Positions 35,906 through 44,660 of a stretch of DNA of 64,000 bases are shown in pieces (position 1 is the stretch's first letter; each line of letters begins with the position of its first letter). Source of the DNA: Salinarimonas ramus (lineage in GTDB: Bacteria > Pseudomonadota > Alphaproteobacteria > Rhizobiales > Beijerinckiaceae); NCBI RefSeq assembly GCF_014645695.1, contig NZ_BMMF01000008.1:204731-268730 (forward strand), given 5' to 3'. Below the pieces are notes generated by a model, which saw nothing but the letters and a program-made list of their open reading frames with translations, did no database searches and was not told the origin of the DNA. The position numbers and the translations under genes are program-made.

Positions 35906-36265
35906 ATGATCAAGTCCGAGCTGGTCCTGCGGATCGCTGAGCAGAATCCGCACCTCTATCAGCGCGACGTCGAGAACATCGTCGGCGCGATCCTCGACAC
36001 GATCACGGACGCGCTCGCGCGGGGAGATCGGGTGGAGCTGCGCGGCTTCGGCGCCTTCTCGGTGAAGCGTCGCGAGGCGCGAATCGGACGCAACCCGCGC
36101 ACCGGGGAGAGCGTTGCCGTGGCCGAGAAGGCCATTCCCGTCTTCAAGACCGGCAAGGAGATGCGCATGCGGCTCAACCGCGGCGAGGACGATCTCGGTG
36201 CCGACGAGGACGGCGACGACGAGGGCGAGGCGAGCGGCATGGCGCCCTTCGCCGCCGCCCGCTAA
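35906..36265 (+). CDS. ihfB: Integration host factor subunit beta
   Basis: This DNA-bending histone-like protein acts as a heterodimer with IhfA. The 119 residues include the HU/IHF core [20 protein letters not shown], then [12 protein letters not shown]. The beta-arm contains [14 protein letters not shown], with the intercalating proline in GRNPRTG. A C-terminal tail of about 25 acidic residues ([16 protein letters not shown]) is longer than in E. coli IhfB (94 residues) and is common in alphaproteobacteria. The start at 35906 is fixed by the conserved MIKSEL. Confidence 0.96.
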   Translation: MIKSELVLRIAEQNPHLYQRDVENIVGAILDTITDALARGDRVELRGFGAFSVKRREARIGRNPRTGESVAVAEKAIPVFKTGKEMRMRLNRGEDDLGADEDGDDEGEASGMAPFAAAR

Positions 36266-36355
36266 GCTCGTGCCGCGGGCCGGCCGGCTCGCCCGAACCC
36301 GGGTCTCGGCGCGCCCGCGCGCCGGGGCTCGTGCGCAATCTCCGGAGGTCGTCCC

Positions 36356-36700
36356 ATGAGGCGCATCGTCTCGCTCCTGATTCTCGTTCCCTTCGCGCTG
36401 CTCGTGGCGCTCTTCGCCATGGCCAACCGCGCGCCGACGACGATCTCCTTCGATCCGTTCACGCCCGAGAACCCGGTCTGGTCGCTCACCGGGCCTCTAT
36501 GGATCGTGCTCTTCGTCCTCTTCGCCGCCGGCGTCGTCATCGGCGGCTGCGCGGCCTGGCTCGTCCAGGGCAAGCACCGCAAGGCCGAGCGCGCCTACAA
36601 GCGCGAGGCCTCGAGCCTCAAGCGCGAGGTCGACCGCGCCAAGGATCGCGAGGCGCAGACCGGCCTGCCCGCCCTCGCCGGCCCCACGTCGGCACGATGA
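36356..36700 (+). CDS. LapA family (DUF1049) membrane protein
   Basis: The 114-residue protein has two membrane helices (about 5-22 and 45-68) joined by FDPFTPENPVWSL, then a charged C-terminal helix (HRKAERAYKREASSLKREV). This matches LapA/YciS-type DUF1049 proteins, which in E. coli act in lipopolysaccharide assembly together with LapB. It follows ihfB, as is usual in Rhizobiales, and its stop overlaps the next gene's ATG. Confidence 0.88.
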   Translation: MRRIVSLLILVPFALLVALFAMANRAPTTISFDPFTPENPVWSLTGPLWIVLFVLFAAGVVIGGCAAWLVQGKHRKAERAYKREASSLKREVDRAKDREAQTGLPALAGPTSAR

Positions 36701-37689
36701 GCGGGGCGTCCCCGCTCGCCGTCCTGTCCGCCGAGGACGTCGACCGCGCTCTGACGTTCACCAGCCTCGTCGATGCGCTCCACGACGCCTTCGCCGGCGA
36801 TCTCGTCGCGCCGGTGCGCCATCATCACGGCATCCCCCGCCCCGACGGCGACGCGACGCTCCTCCTGATGCCCGCCTGGAGCGGCGGCGGCGACGCGGCG
36901 GCCAGCGCCGACGGCGCGGCGCTCGGCGTGAAGATCGTCGCGGTCTTCCCCGGCAACGGGGCGCGCGGCCTCGCCTCGGTCCAGGGCGTCTACTATCTCG
37001 CCGACGGCGCCACCGGCGTGCCGCGGGCCGTCATCGACGGGGCGCGGTTGACGCTATGGCGCACGGCCTGCGCCTCGGCGCTCGCGGCCCGCCGGCTCGC
37101 GCGCGAGGACGCGCGGCGCATGGTGATGGTGGGCGCCGGCGCGCTCGCGCCCTTTCTCGTGCGCGCGCACGCGAGCCAGCGCCCCATCGATCACGTCACG
37201 ATCTGGAACCGCGATCCCGCCAAGGCGGAGGCGCTGGCCGCGCGCCTCGCCGCGGAGGGCGTGGCCGATCGCTCCGTGGAGGTCGTCGCGACGGCGGACC
37301 TCGAGAGCGCGGTCCGCGAGGCGGATCTCGTCTCCTGCGCCACGCTCTCGCGCGAGCCCATCGTGCGGGGCGAATGGCTGAAAGCCGGCGCGCATCTCGA
37401 TCTCGTGGGCGCCTTCAACCTCTCCATGCGCGAGGCCGACGACGCGGCGCTCGCCCGCGCCGCGGTCTACGTCGACACGCCGGCCGCGCTCGACGAGGGT
37501 GGGGACGTCGCCGTGGCGATCCGCGCCGGCGCCTTCGCGCGCGAGGCGGTGCGCGGCGACCTATTCGGGCTGTGCCGCGGCACGTCCGCCGGCCGCGGGA
37601 GCGCGCGGGAGATCACGCTCTTCAAGTCGGTGGGTGCCGCGATCGAGGACCTCGCGGCGGCGATGGCGGTGATGCGCGCCCGCGGCTGA
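36697..37689 (+). CDS. Ornithine cyclodeaminase/mu-crystallin family protein
   Basis: The 330-residue NAD(P)-binding protein starts at 36697, sharing ATGA with the lapA stop. The N-terminal half holds the substrate region (LVAPVRHHHGIPRP and LLLMPAW). The Rossmann fold is visible in RRMVMVGAGALAPFLVRAHA. The final segment VGAAIEDLAAAMAVM is typical. Family members deaminate ornithine to proline or reduce imines and ketimines (lysine, alanine and N-methyl amino acid dehydrogenases). The canonical ornithine cyclodeaminase residues were not checked one by one, so the reaction is open. Overlap with lapA suggests co-transcription without an obvious functional link. Confidence 0.86.
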   Translation: MSGASPLAVLSAEDVDRALTFTSLVDALHDAFAGDLVAPVRHHHGIPRPDGDATLLLMPAWSGGGDAAASADGAALGVKIVAVFPGNGARGLASVQGVYYLADGATGVPRAVIDGARLTLWRTACASALAARRLAREDARRMVMVGAGALAPFLVRAHASQRPIDHVTIWNRDPAKAEALAARLAAEGVADRSVEVVATADLESAVREADLVSCATLSREPIVRGEWLKAGAHLDLVGAFNLSMREADDAALARAAVYVDTPAALDEGGDVAVAIRAGAFAREAVRGDLFGLCRGTSAGRGSAREITLFKSVGAAIEDLAAAMAVMRARG

Positions 37690-37692
37690 GGC

Positions 37693-38679
37693 TCACGCGT
37701 CCTGCGTCGGGCTGGTCTCCTCCTCGGGCAAGCCGTCGTCGATCCAGGCCGGCAGCGGGAAGAGCCCGCGCCGCGAGCGGCGGATGCGCGCCTTTACCTG
37801 CCGCAGGCCGTGCGCGATCTCGTGGAAGGCCTCCTGCATCGGCGAGGTCGCCCGCCATTGCAGCACCACGCGGTGGCTGGCGATGGGATCGTCCACGAGG
37901 CGCACGACGAAATCGGGGTCGCGCACCGCCTCCGCCAGCGCGTAGAGGCTCGGCAGCACGGCGACGCCCGCCCCCATCACCGCCATCTGCCGCACGGCGT
38001 CGAGGGTGCGGCTCTGGTACTCCAGGCTGACATGCGCGCCGGCCGCCTGCGCCATGCGCTCCACCACGCGGGTGAGGTGGAAGCCCTCGCCGAGCGTGAG
38101 CAGCGGGTAGCCGGCGAGATCGTCGAGCGTGACCGGCGTGCGCGCCGCCGAGAGCGGGTCCTCCGCGCTCGCGCACACCCACAGGCTCTCCGTGAAGAGC
38201 GGGACCTCGCGCACGTCCGCCCGCGCCGACGGCGTCGTGATCAGGAGGTCGAGGCGCGCGTCGAGGAGCGCCGCGAGAAGCTCCTCCGTGCTGCCCTCCT
38301 GCACGAAGAGCCGCAGCTCCGGATGCGCGGCGTGCAGGTCGCGCGTGGCCAGCGGCATGAAATAGGCGCCGATGGAGGGCAGGACGCCGAGCCGCAGGCG
38401 CTTGGGGAAATGCGTCTGCGGCCCCCGCCCGATGTGGCGGATCTGCTCGACGGCCGAGAGCACCTCGCGGGCGCGCCGCACGATCTCCTCGCCGAGCGGG
38501 GTGGGCCGGACACCCCGCCCCACCCGCTCGAGGACCGTGATCCCGAGCTCGGCCTCCATGGTGGAGATCTGCGCCGAGAGGCTCGCCTGCGAGACGTGGC
38601 AACGCCGCGCCGCCTTGGCGACGCCGCCCGTCTCGGCGATGGCGACGAGGTATTGCAGCTGGCGCAGGGTGGGACGCAC
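37693..38679 (-). CDS. OxyR-like LysR regulator lacking redox cysteines
   Basis: The 328-residue LysR regulator resembles OxyR. The HTH reads LRQLQYLVAIAETGGVAKAA and the following RRCHVSQASLSAQI. The effector region contains LLTLGEGFHLTRVVERMAQA and RTLDAVRQMAVMGAGVAVLPS. In OxyR the peroxidatic cysteine lies in GHCL; here the aligned residue is H201 within GEGFHL, and no cysteine occurs after C169. It therefore cannot sense peroxide by the known disulfide. The GTG at 38679 follows GAGAGG; an upstream ATG at 38781 would add 34 residues that do not resemble LysR N termini. The C-terminal tail (about 300-328) is longer than usual. It diverges from a small exported protein gene. Confidence 0.85.
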   Translation of the reverse strand: MRPTLRQLQYLVAIAETGGVAKAARRCHVSQASLSAQISTMEAELGITVLERVGRGVRPTPLGEEIVRRAREVLSAVEQIRHIGRGPQTHFPKRLRLGVLPSIGAYFMPLATRDLHAAHPELRLFVQEGSTEELLAALLDARLDLLITTPSARADVREVPLFTESLWVCASAEDPLSAARTPVTLDDLAGYPLLTLGEGFHLTRVVERMAQAAGAHVSLEYQSRTLDAVRQMAVMGAGVAVLPSLYALAEAVRDPDFVVRLVDDPIASHRVVLQWRATSPMQEAFHEIAHGLRQVKARIRRSRRGLFPLPAWIDDGLPEEETSPTQDA

Positions 38680-38789
38680 GGGAGCCTCTCTCGCGCAAAA
38701 TCGGGACAACTCCCAATACATAGGGCGAGACTGAAGATGGGTTAGGATCTTTCGATTTGTCCCCGATCGCACCGGCGCCATCTCCCCGT

Positions 38790-38812
38790 TCGCGGACGAG
38801 ATCGATCCGCGA
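38790..38812. promoter_or_regulatory. Inverted repeat in the divergent OxyR-like/SnoaL-like promoter region
   Basis: Perfect seven-base arms TCGCGGA (38790-38796) and TCCGCGA (38806-38812) flank nine bases. The site lies 22 bp upstream of the plus-strand start at 38835. A second, widely spaced pair (ATCGGGACAA at 38700-38709 and a near-complement at 38758-38767) lies nearer the regulator gene. Either could be a binding site for the divergent regulator. Confidence 0.35.
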
Positions 38813-38834
38813 CTACGACAACGGGAGAGACCAG

Positions 38835-39380
38835 ATGAAGACCCTTCTGCTTGCCGCCGCCTCCGCCCTCGCGCTCTCGGGCGCCGCGCAGGCCATGGAC
38901 GCGTCGGCCCCGATCACGGCCGAGGACGTCGCCGCCGCGCAGACCGCCTGGGGCGAGGGCATCGTCGCCATCGGCCGCACCTTCACCGAGGGCGGCGACT
39001 ACCGCGAGGCGGCGCGCGCCCATATCGAGCAGTTCTACGCCTACGAGGATGCCGACGCGGTGCTGTTCAAGCCGACGCTCGCCGCGGCCGACCAGTTCCG
39101 CGGCGACGCGAACGAGGCGCTGTCCTACTTCGTCGGCGGCGACATCGCCGAGGACGGCGGCTTCGCCATCGCGCCCTACACCGCCGTGCGGTGGGAGAAC
39201 GAGGGGACCGTGATCGGCGAGGAGCTCGCCGTGGCCATGGGCAACTACTTCTTCACGACCACCGCCGGCGAGGAGGTGAAGGTCGAGTACAGCTTCGCCT
39301 ACACGCGCGACGACGCGGGCGACCTGAAGATCGTCCTGCATCATTCCTCGCTGCCCTACGCGCCCGACGACGCGTCCTGA
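38835..39380 (+). CDS. Exported SnoaL/DUF4440-like protein
   Basis: The 181-residue protein begins with a signal peptide (MKTLLLAAASALALSGAAQA, cleavage near residue 20). The mature part has the cone-shaped alpha+beta barrel pattern of SnoaL/CaMKII-association-domain-like proteins. These features are GIVAIGRTFTEGGDYREAAR, YAYEDADAVLFKPTLAA, VRWENEGTVIGEELAVAMGN and VEYSFAYTRDDAGDLKIVLHH. Homologues are often misannotated as phosphoribosyl-AMP cyclohydrolase, for which no catalytic cysteines are present here. It is probably periplasmic, of unknown function, and likely under control of the divergent OxyR-like regulator. ACGGGAGAGACCAG precedes the ATG. Confidence 0.8.
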   Translation: MKTLLLAAASALALSGAAQAMDASAPITAEDVAAAQTAWGEGIVAIGRTFTEGGDYREAARAHIEQFYAYEDADAVLFKPTLAAADQFRGDANEALSYFVGGDIAEDGGFAIAPYTAVRWENEGTVIGEELAVAMGNYFFTTTAGEEVKVEYSFAYTRDDAGDLKIVLHHSSLPYAPDDAS

Positions 39381-39409
39381 TCGAAGGCCACCCGCTCGCG
39401 GGCATGCGC

Positions 39410-40750
39410 TCAGCCGATGCGCGCGCCCGCCGCGATCCCCCCAACGAGCGTCGCCGCGTCCCGAGCGGCGCGCTCTCCTTCTGCGTAGGCGCCGCCGATC
39501 GTGCCCCAGAGGGTCGAGGAGGTCGCCTCGCCGGCGATGAGCACCCGTCCGCCGACGGGCTCGCGCAGGACGGCGCGGGCGCCGTGAGCGCCGGGCGGCG
39601 CAACCATCCAGGCGCAGGCCGAGAGCGGATCCTCGCCCCAGCGGCTCGCATGCAGCACGCGAAGTCCCGCCACCGCCTCTCGCCCGAAGCGCGCAGCCAG
39701 GCTCTCGCGCACGAAATCGGCCCGCGCCGCCGGCGATCCGAGCCGGCCCACGAGCGGTCCGCCGAGATCGGCGTAGTGCAGCACGCCCCCGTCGAAATTG
39801 GCGAGGAGGCCGAGATTGTCGGCCGGGTCGCCGTCGAAGGCGATCGTCGTGTTCGCCGCCTCGCGCAGCGGCCCGCCGGGCCAGGCGAGGATCACGTGCT
39901 CGTAGGACGCCGGGCGCAGCGCGTGGAGCGCGTCGCGGGTGCCGGCGGGTAGCGGCGGGTCGAAGACGATGTCGCCGCGCGCGAGCACCGGCACCGGCAC
40001 GGTGACGACGAGCGCGCGGGCGTGCACGTCGCCCCGGTTCGTCTCGATGCGCACCTCCCGCCCCGACCAGTCCACCCGCGTGGCGCGGGTCGCGAGCGCC
40101 ACCGGCAGGCCGTCGGCGAGGCGGGCCACGAGGGCGCCGTAGCCGCCGGCGACGAAGAGATCGAGATCGTCCCGCGCCGCCGCGAAATCCGCCGCTCCCA
40201 CGCTGTCGAGCGTGGCGCCGCAGGCGAAGGGGCCGTGCGCGAAGGCGAGCGTGCCGGCGAACGCCGCCGCCTCGGGCGAGAGGCGTTCGAGCGCAGCGGA
40301 GGCGGGGGCGAGGTCGTCCTTCGCGCCGATCTCCTGGATCGCCTCAGCGAGCTGCGACCAGCCGGCGTGGAAGGCGCGGGTCTCGGCGGCGTCGGCCTCG
40401 CGCGCGCCGACGACGAGGCGCGGCTCCTGCGGCGCGTCGAAGAGCGGCAGGCCGAGCCGGCGCGCTTCCTCGACGAGGCCGTTCTCCTGCGCCGCGTGCA
40501 GCCAATGCGCGCCGATGTCGACGGCCTGGCCGGCCAGGCGCGCCGTGAGCGCGCGCCCGCCAACGCGTTCGCGCGCCTCGATCAGGACGACGGAGAGGCC
40601 CGTCGCGAGGAGCCGCCGCGCGGCGGCGATGCCGGCGGCGCCGGCGCCGAGGATGGCGACGTCCGCCGCACGCGGCGGCGGAGCGACACGCGCGCGCCGC
40701 ACCGGAGCGGGCTCCGGCGCCGCGGGCGCGACGGGTTTTCGAGATGGCAT
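39410..40750 (-). CDS. Flavin-containing amine oxidase family protein
   Basis: The 446-residue FAD enzyme has the dinucleotide-binding motif VAILGAGAAGIAAARRLL near residue 30, followed by ERVGGRALTARLAG. The C-terminal FAD signature is VLIAGEATSSTLWGTIGGAYAEGERAAR. This is the monoamine oxidase/polyamine oxidase architecture. The first 25 residues are proline- and arginine-rich without a signal peptide. The start at 40750 is the ATG nearest the fold; an upstream in-frame extension is arginine- and proline-rich and unlikely to be coding. The substrate is an amine of unknown identity. The gene converges with the SnoaL-like gene (29 bp between stops). Confidence 0.87.
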   Translation of the reverse strand: MPSRKPVAPAAPEPAPVRRARVAPPPRAADVAILGAGAAGIAAARRLLATGLSVVLIEARERVGGRALTARLAGQAVDIGAHWLHAAQENGLVEEARRLGLPLFDAPQEPRLVVGAREADAAETRAFHAGWSQLAEAIQEIGAKDDLAPASAALERLSPEAAAFAGTLAFAHGPFACGATLDSVGAADFAAARDDLDLFVAGGYGALVARLADGLPVALATRATRVDWSGREVRIETNRGDVHARALVVTVPVPVLARGDIVFDPPLPAGTRDALHALRPASYEHVILAWPGGPLREAANTTIAFDGDPADNLGLLANFDGGVLHYADLGGPLVGRLGSPAARADFVRESLAARFGREAVAGLRVLHASRWGEDPLSACAWMVAPPGAHGARAVLREPVGGRVLIAGEATSSTLWGTIGGAYAEGERAARDAATLVGGIAAGARIG

Positions 40751-41178
40751 GCGAAGGGTCGTCCGAAGGGTCGTCCGAGCCCCGCCCGAGCCGGATCGGC
40801 GAGAGCCTTGCGCCCGCGCCCGCCGGCTCGCAAGCGGGCGCGGGCGCGACGCTTCGGCGCACGGGACTTCCCCGAGGTGACACCTGCGGATGTGCTCCCG
40901 GGAGCTGCCCCTGGGGCAGCGCCCGGGCTCGGGCACGACGCGCGGCACGGGCGCCGGCCCATTCCTCGGGCTGTCGGATCGTAAAGGGCAAGCTCAACGG
41001 TTGCCATCACGAGCCAAGTCAATTAAGTTCCTCTCACATCGCGGGTCCCTCGATAGCACTCCGATAGCTCGGGGTCGTATTTCTCGTGCACTAGTCGTAT
41101 CGTATCGAGGGGATCTGCTACGTCCACTCTGGTCGATCGTCGGATCGGCGCAACGCCTAGACGCGCTTTGGGAGACGC
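40751..41178. other. Divergent intergenic region upstream of proVWX
   Basis: This 428-bp stretch has no convincing gene. It contains a 12-base tandem duplication CGAAGGGTCGTC (40752-40775) and a GC palindrome GCTGCCCC-T-GGGGCAGC (40904-40920). Nine-base inverted arms CCCTCGATA and TATCGAGGG lie at 41047-41055 and 41103-41111. The stretch from about 40980 to 41130 is AT-richer and probably holds the osmotically regulated proV promoter; no convincing -35/-10 pair could be fixed. Confidence 0.5.
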
Positions 41179-42423
41179 ATGACCGACAAGATCACCGTCG
41201 AGCACCTCTACAAGATCTTCGGGCCCGACCCGGAGGAGGCCCTCGCCCTGATACGCGAGGGTCTCGACAAGGACGAGATCTTCGCGCGTACCGGAAATAC
41301 GGTCGGCGTGCGGGATGCTTCGTTCACCGTAAAGGAAGGCGAGATCTTCGTGATCATGGGCCTGTCGGGCTCCGGCAAGTCCACCATGGTCCGCATGTTC
41401 AACCGCCTCATCGAGCCCTCGTCCGGCTCGATCACGGTGGACGGGCGGGACATCACCAAGCTCGACGAGGCGGGCCTGCGGGACTTGCGGCGCACCACCA
41501 TATCGATGGTGTTCCAGTCCTTCGCGCTCCTGCCCCACATCAAGGTGATCGACAACGTCGCCTTCGGGCTCGAGCTCGCCGGCATGGGCCGAGAGGAGCG
41601 TCGCGAGCGCGCCCTCGCCGCGCTCGAGCAGGTGGGCCTCGCCGCCAATGCCGAGAGCTACCCGGACGAGCTCTCCGGCGGCATGCAGCAGCGCGTCGGC
41701 CTCGCCCGGGCGCTCGCCGCCGATCCGCCGATCCTCCTGATGGACGAGGCCTTCTCCGCCCTCGACCCGCTCATCCGCTCCGAGATGCAGGACGAGCTGA
41801 TCCGCCTGCAGGAGGAGAAGAAGCGCACCATCATCTTCATCAGCCACGATCTCGACGAGGCCATGCGCATCGGCGACCGCATCGCCATCATGCAGGGCGG
41901 CGTGGTCGTGCAGGTGGGCTCGCCCGACGAGATCCTGAAGAACCCGGCGAACGAGTACGTCCGCTCCTTCTTCCGCGGGGTGGACATCTCCAAGGTGCTC
42001 ACCGCCGCCGACATCGCCACCAAGACGCAGGTGACGATCATCGACAAGCCCGAGCAGGGCCCGCGCGCGGCGCTGCGGCTGCTCGGCGACTTCGACCGGG
42101 AATACGGCTTCGTGATCGGCCGGGGCCGGCGCTTCGCCGGCGTCGTCTCGCTGGCCTCGCTCGAGCAGGCGCGCCGCGACGACGCCCCGCTCGACGCGGC
42201 GCTGATGCCGGAGACGGCCACGGTACTGCCGACGGCCCCGCTGCACGAGCTGATGGGCGTCGTCGCGACCTCGCCCCATCCCGTGCCCGTGGTCGACGAG
42301 CAGGGACGCTATCGCGGCGTGGTCTCGCGGACGTCGCTGCTCCAGGCTCTCGACAACCTCCCCGCCGAGAGCGCCCCCGTCGAAGCGGACGCGGTCGCGC
42401 CGGTCGCCGCCGCGGGAGAGTGA
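41179..42423 (+). CDS. proV: Glycine betaine/proline ABC transporter ATP-binding protein ProV
   Basis: This is the ATPase of a ProU-type osmoprotectant importer, 414 residues. The N terminus [20 protein letters not shown] is diagnostic of ProV/OpuAA. Walker A is GLSGSGKST, the signature [16 protein letters not shown], and Walker [15 protein letters not shown]-terminal CBS pair (about 285-395, with [19 protein letters not shown]) acts as an ionic-strength sensor in this family. The ATG follows GGGAGACGC. proW begins 4 bp after the stop. Confidence 0.95.
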   Translation: MTDKITVEHLYKIFGPDPEEALALIREGLDKDEIFARTGNTVGVRDASFTVKEGEIFVIMGLSGSGKSTMVRMFNRLIEPSSGSITVDGRDITKLDEAGLRDLRRTTISMVFQSFALLPHIKVIDNVAFGLELAGMGREERRERALAALEQVGLAANAESYPDELSGGMQQRVGLARALAADPPILLMDEAFSALDPLIRSEMQDELIRLQEEKKRTIIFISHDLDEAMRIGDRIAIMQGGVVVQVGSPDEILKNPANEYVRSFFRGVDISKVLTAADIATKTQVTIIDKPEQGPRAALRLLGDFDREYGFVIGRGRRFAGVVSLASLEQARRDDAPLDAALMPETATVLPTAPLHELMGVVATSPHPVPVVDEQGRYRGVVSRTSLLQALDNLPAESAPVEADAVAPVAAAGE

Positions 42424-42427
42424 GATC

Positions 42428-43396
42428 ATGCAGACCCTGTCCTTCAATCCGCTCTATCCCTTCGAGACCCTCGAGATCCCCTTCGACGACTGGGTCGAGG
42501 TCGTCTTCGACTGGGTGGCCAACGCCCGCCCGGTCTTCCAGGCGATCCGCCAGCCCATCGACTGGGTGCTGGAAGGCATCACCGACCTGCTTCTGTTCCT
42601 GCCGCCGGGGCTGATGATCGTGCTGCTCGCGCTCGTCGCCTGGCAGGTCGTGGGCGGGCGCCTCGCGCTGGGCACGGCCCTGTCGCTGTTCTTCGTGGGG
42701 CTGATCGGCGCCTACGAGCAGTCGATGGTGACCCTCGCGCTCGTGCTCACGGCGGTGTTCTTCTGCACGGCGATCGGCGTGCCGCTCGGCATCCTGGCCG
42801 CGCGCTCGGACCGGTTCGAGACGGGCCTGCGCCCGGTGCTCGACACGATGCAGACGACGCCGGCCTTCGTCTACCTGGTGCCGATCGTGGTGCTGTTCGG
42901 CATCGGCAACGTGCCGGGCGTGATCGTCACCATCATCTTCGCCGTGGCGCCGCTCATCCGCCTGACCAATCTCGGCATCCGCCAGGTCCCCAAGGACGTG
43001 ATCGAGGCCGCCAACGCCTTCGGCGCCTCTGGCCGCCAGCTGCTCTTCAAGGTGCAGCTGCCGCTCGCGACGAAGACGATCATGGCCGGCGTCAACCAGT
43101 CGCTGATGCTCGCGCTGTCGATGGTGGTCATCGCCTCGATGATCTCCGTGGGCGGGCTCGGCCAGATGGTGCTGCGCGGCATCGGCCGCCTGGACATGGG
43201 CCTCGCCGTGATCGGCGGCGTCGGCATCGTCGTGCTCGCCATCGTGCTCGACCGCATGACTCAGGCGCTCGCCTCCTCGGAGCGCGAGCGCGGCGGGCGG
43301 CGCTTCGTCGAGCGCGGGCCGATCGGGCTCGTGCGCGGCCTGACCGCAGGGCGCAGCGCCAGCGCGGCCGCGGCGGCGACGCAACGCGGCGGCTGA
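42428..43396 (+). CDS. proW: Glycine betaine/proline ABC transporter permease ProW
   Basis: The 322-residue permease has about seven hydrophobic helices. The ProW-like N terminus [16 protein letters not shown] ([12 protein letters not shown] here) precedes the permease core. The EAA-type loop reads [22 protein letters not shown], and the region [21 protein letters not shown] is typical. The C terminus ends in a short Arg/Ala-rich cytosolic tail. It is translationally close to proV and separated from proX by 158 bp. Confidence 0.95.
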   Translation: MQTLSFNPLYPFETLEIPFDDWVEVVFDWVANARPVFQAIRQPIDWVLEGITDLLLFLPPGLMIVLLALVAWQVVGGRLALGTALSLFFVGLIGAYEQSMVTLALVLTAVFFCTAIGVPLGILAARSDRFETGLRPVLDTMQTTPAFVYLVPIVVLFGIGNVPGVIVTIIFAVAPLIRLTNLGIRQVPKDVIEAANAFGASGRQLLFKVQLPLATKTIMAGVNQSLMLALSMVVIASMISVGGLGQMVLRGIGRLDMGLAVIGGVGIVVLAIVLDRMTQALASSERERGGRRFVERGPIGLVRGLTAGRSASAAAAATQRGG

Positions 43397-43554
43397 GCGG
43401 CGAAACGAAAATCGCACGCAAGCGACGGCCCGCTTCTCGCGCGGCCGTCGCGCGTCGATGCGGCGCGCGCGTCCCCGCGATCGGGGATGCGCGACCGCCG
43501 ACCAAGGCAGAGCCCGACGGGCTCGAACCGACCAACCAGCGAGAGGAGAGACCC

Positions 43555-44571
43555 ATGCGAACCACGACGACCGCCAGCGCGATCGCGCTGATCGCGGCGC
43601 TCGGGCTGACCGCCCCTGCGTCGGCTCAGGACGCCCCCGCCATGCCGGGCGAGGGCAAGACCGTGCAGCCGATGACCTCGGGCATCGCCGAGGAGATCTT
43701 CCAGCACGTCGTGCTCTTCGAGGGCCTGCGCCAGCTCGGCTACACGGTCGAGGACCCGCTCGAGGGCGAGTACGCCGTCATGCACGTCGCGCTCGGCCAG
43801 GGCGACGCCGACTTCACCGGCGTGCACTGGAACCTGCTGCACCAGGAGTTCTTCGAGAATTCCGGCGGCGAGGAGGCGATGGTCAAGCTCGGCACGTTCA
43901 TCGACGACGTGCTCCAGGGCTACCTCATCGACAAGGCGACGGCGGACGAGCACGGCATCACCAGCCTCGCCCAGCTTCAGGACCCGGAGATCGCCGCGCT
44001 CTTCGACGCCAACGGCGACGGCATGGCCGATCTGACCGGCTGCAACCCCGGCTGGGGCTGCGAGCTGGTGATCGAGCATCAGATCCCCGAATACGAGCTC
44101 GACGAGACCGTCCAGCACAATCAGGGCAGCTACTTCGCCCTGATGGCGGACACGATCGCGCGCTTCGAGCGCGGTGAGCCGGTGCTCTACTACACCTGGA
44201 CGCCGCTGTGGGTGTCGGGCACGCTCGTCCCGGGCGAGGACGTCGAGTGGCTCGAGGTGCCCTACACCTCGCTGCCCAACAACCCCGACGCCACCACCGA
44301 GGACACCTCGGCCGAGGGCAAGAACCTCGGCTTCGCCGTCGACGAGATCCGCGTCCTCGCCAACCGCGAGTGGGCCGAGGAGAACCCGGCCGCGGCGCGC
44401 TTCCTCGAGCTCGCCGAGATCCCGATCAACGACGTCTCCGCCCAGAACCTTCTGATGCAGGAGGGCGAGGATTCGATGGAGGACATCGAGCGTCACGCCC
44501 AGGAGTGGATCCAGGAGAACATCGAGCAGTTCAACGGCTGGCTCGACGAGGCCCGCGCCGTCGAGGGCTGA
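43555..44571 (+). CDS. proX: Glycine betaine/proline ABC transporter substrate-binding protein ProX
   Basis: The 338-residue periplasmic receptor has a signal peptide (MRTTTTASAIALIAALGLTA, cleavage after ASA near residue 24). It has the type II OpuAC fold with aromatic cage candidates in HVALGQGDADFTGVHWN and YYTWTPLWVSGTL. The CNPGWGCE segment is typical of ProX. It completes proVWX. AGCGAGAGGAGAGACCC provides a strong ribosome-binding site, and a terminator hairpin follows. Confidence 0.94.
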   Translation: MRTTTTASAIALIAALGLTAPASAQDAPAMPGEGKTVQPMTSGIAEEIFQHVVLFEGLRQLGYTVEDPLEGEYAVMHVALGQGDADFTGVHWNLLHQEFFENSGGEEAMVKLGTFIDDVLQGYLIDKATADEHGITSLAQLQDPEIAALFDANGDGMADLTGCNPGWGCELVIEHQIPEYELDETVQHNQGSYFALMADTIARFERGEPVLYYTWTPLWVSGTLVPGEDVEWLEVPYTSLPNNPDATTEDTSAEGKNLGFAVDEIRVLANREWAEENPAAARFLELAEIPINDVSAQNLLMQEGEDSMEDIERHAQEWIQENIEQFNGWLDEARAVEG

Positions 44572-44598
44572 TCGCCTCCACGCGACGACGAAAAAGAG

Positions 44599-44627
44599 GA
44601 GGGCGGCGTCCGACGGGCGCCGCCCTC
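44599..44627. terminator. Intrinsic terminator between proX and tyrA
   Basis: Perfect ten-base arms GAGGGCGGCG (44599-44608) and CGCCGCCCTC (44618-44627) enclose a nine-base loop, with TCTCGTT after the second arm and an A-run before the first. It lies between converging genes and can serve both. Confidence 0.8.
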
Positions 44628-44660
44628 TCTCGTTGCCTCCTGAGCGGAGCGCCGCGCGGC

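Noticed and set aside
41047..41111. Widely spaced inverted arms CCCTCGATA/TATCGAGGG upstream of proV as an operator
   Set aside because: The arms are perfect but separated by 47 bp, so they may pair by chance; recorded only in the intergenic note.
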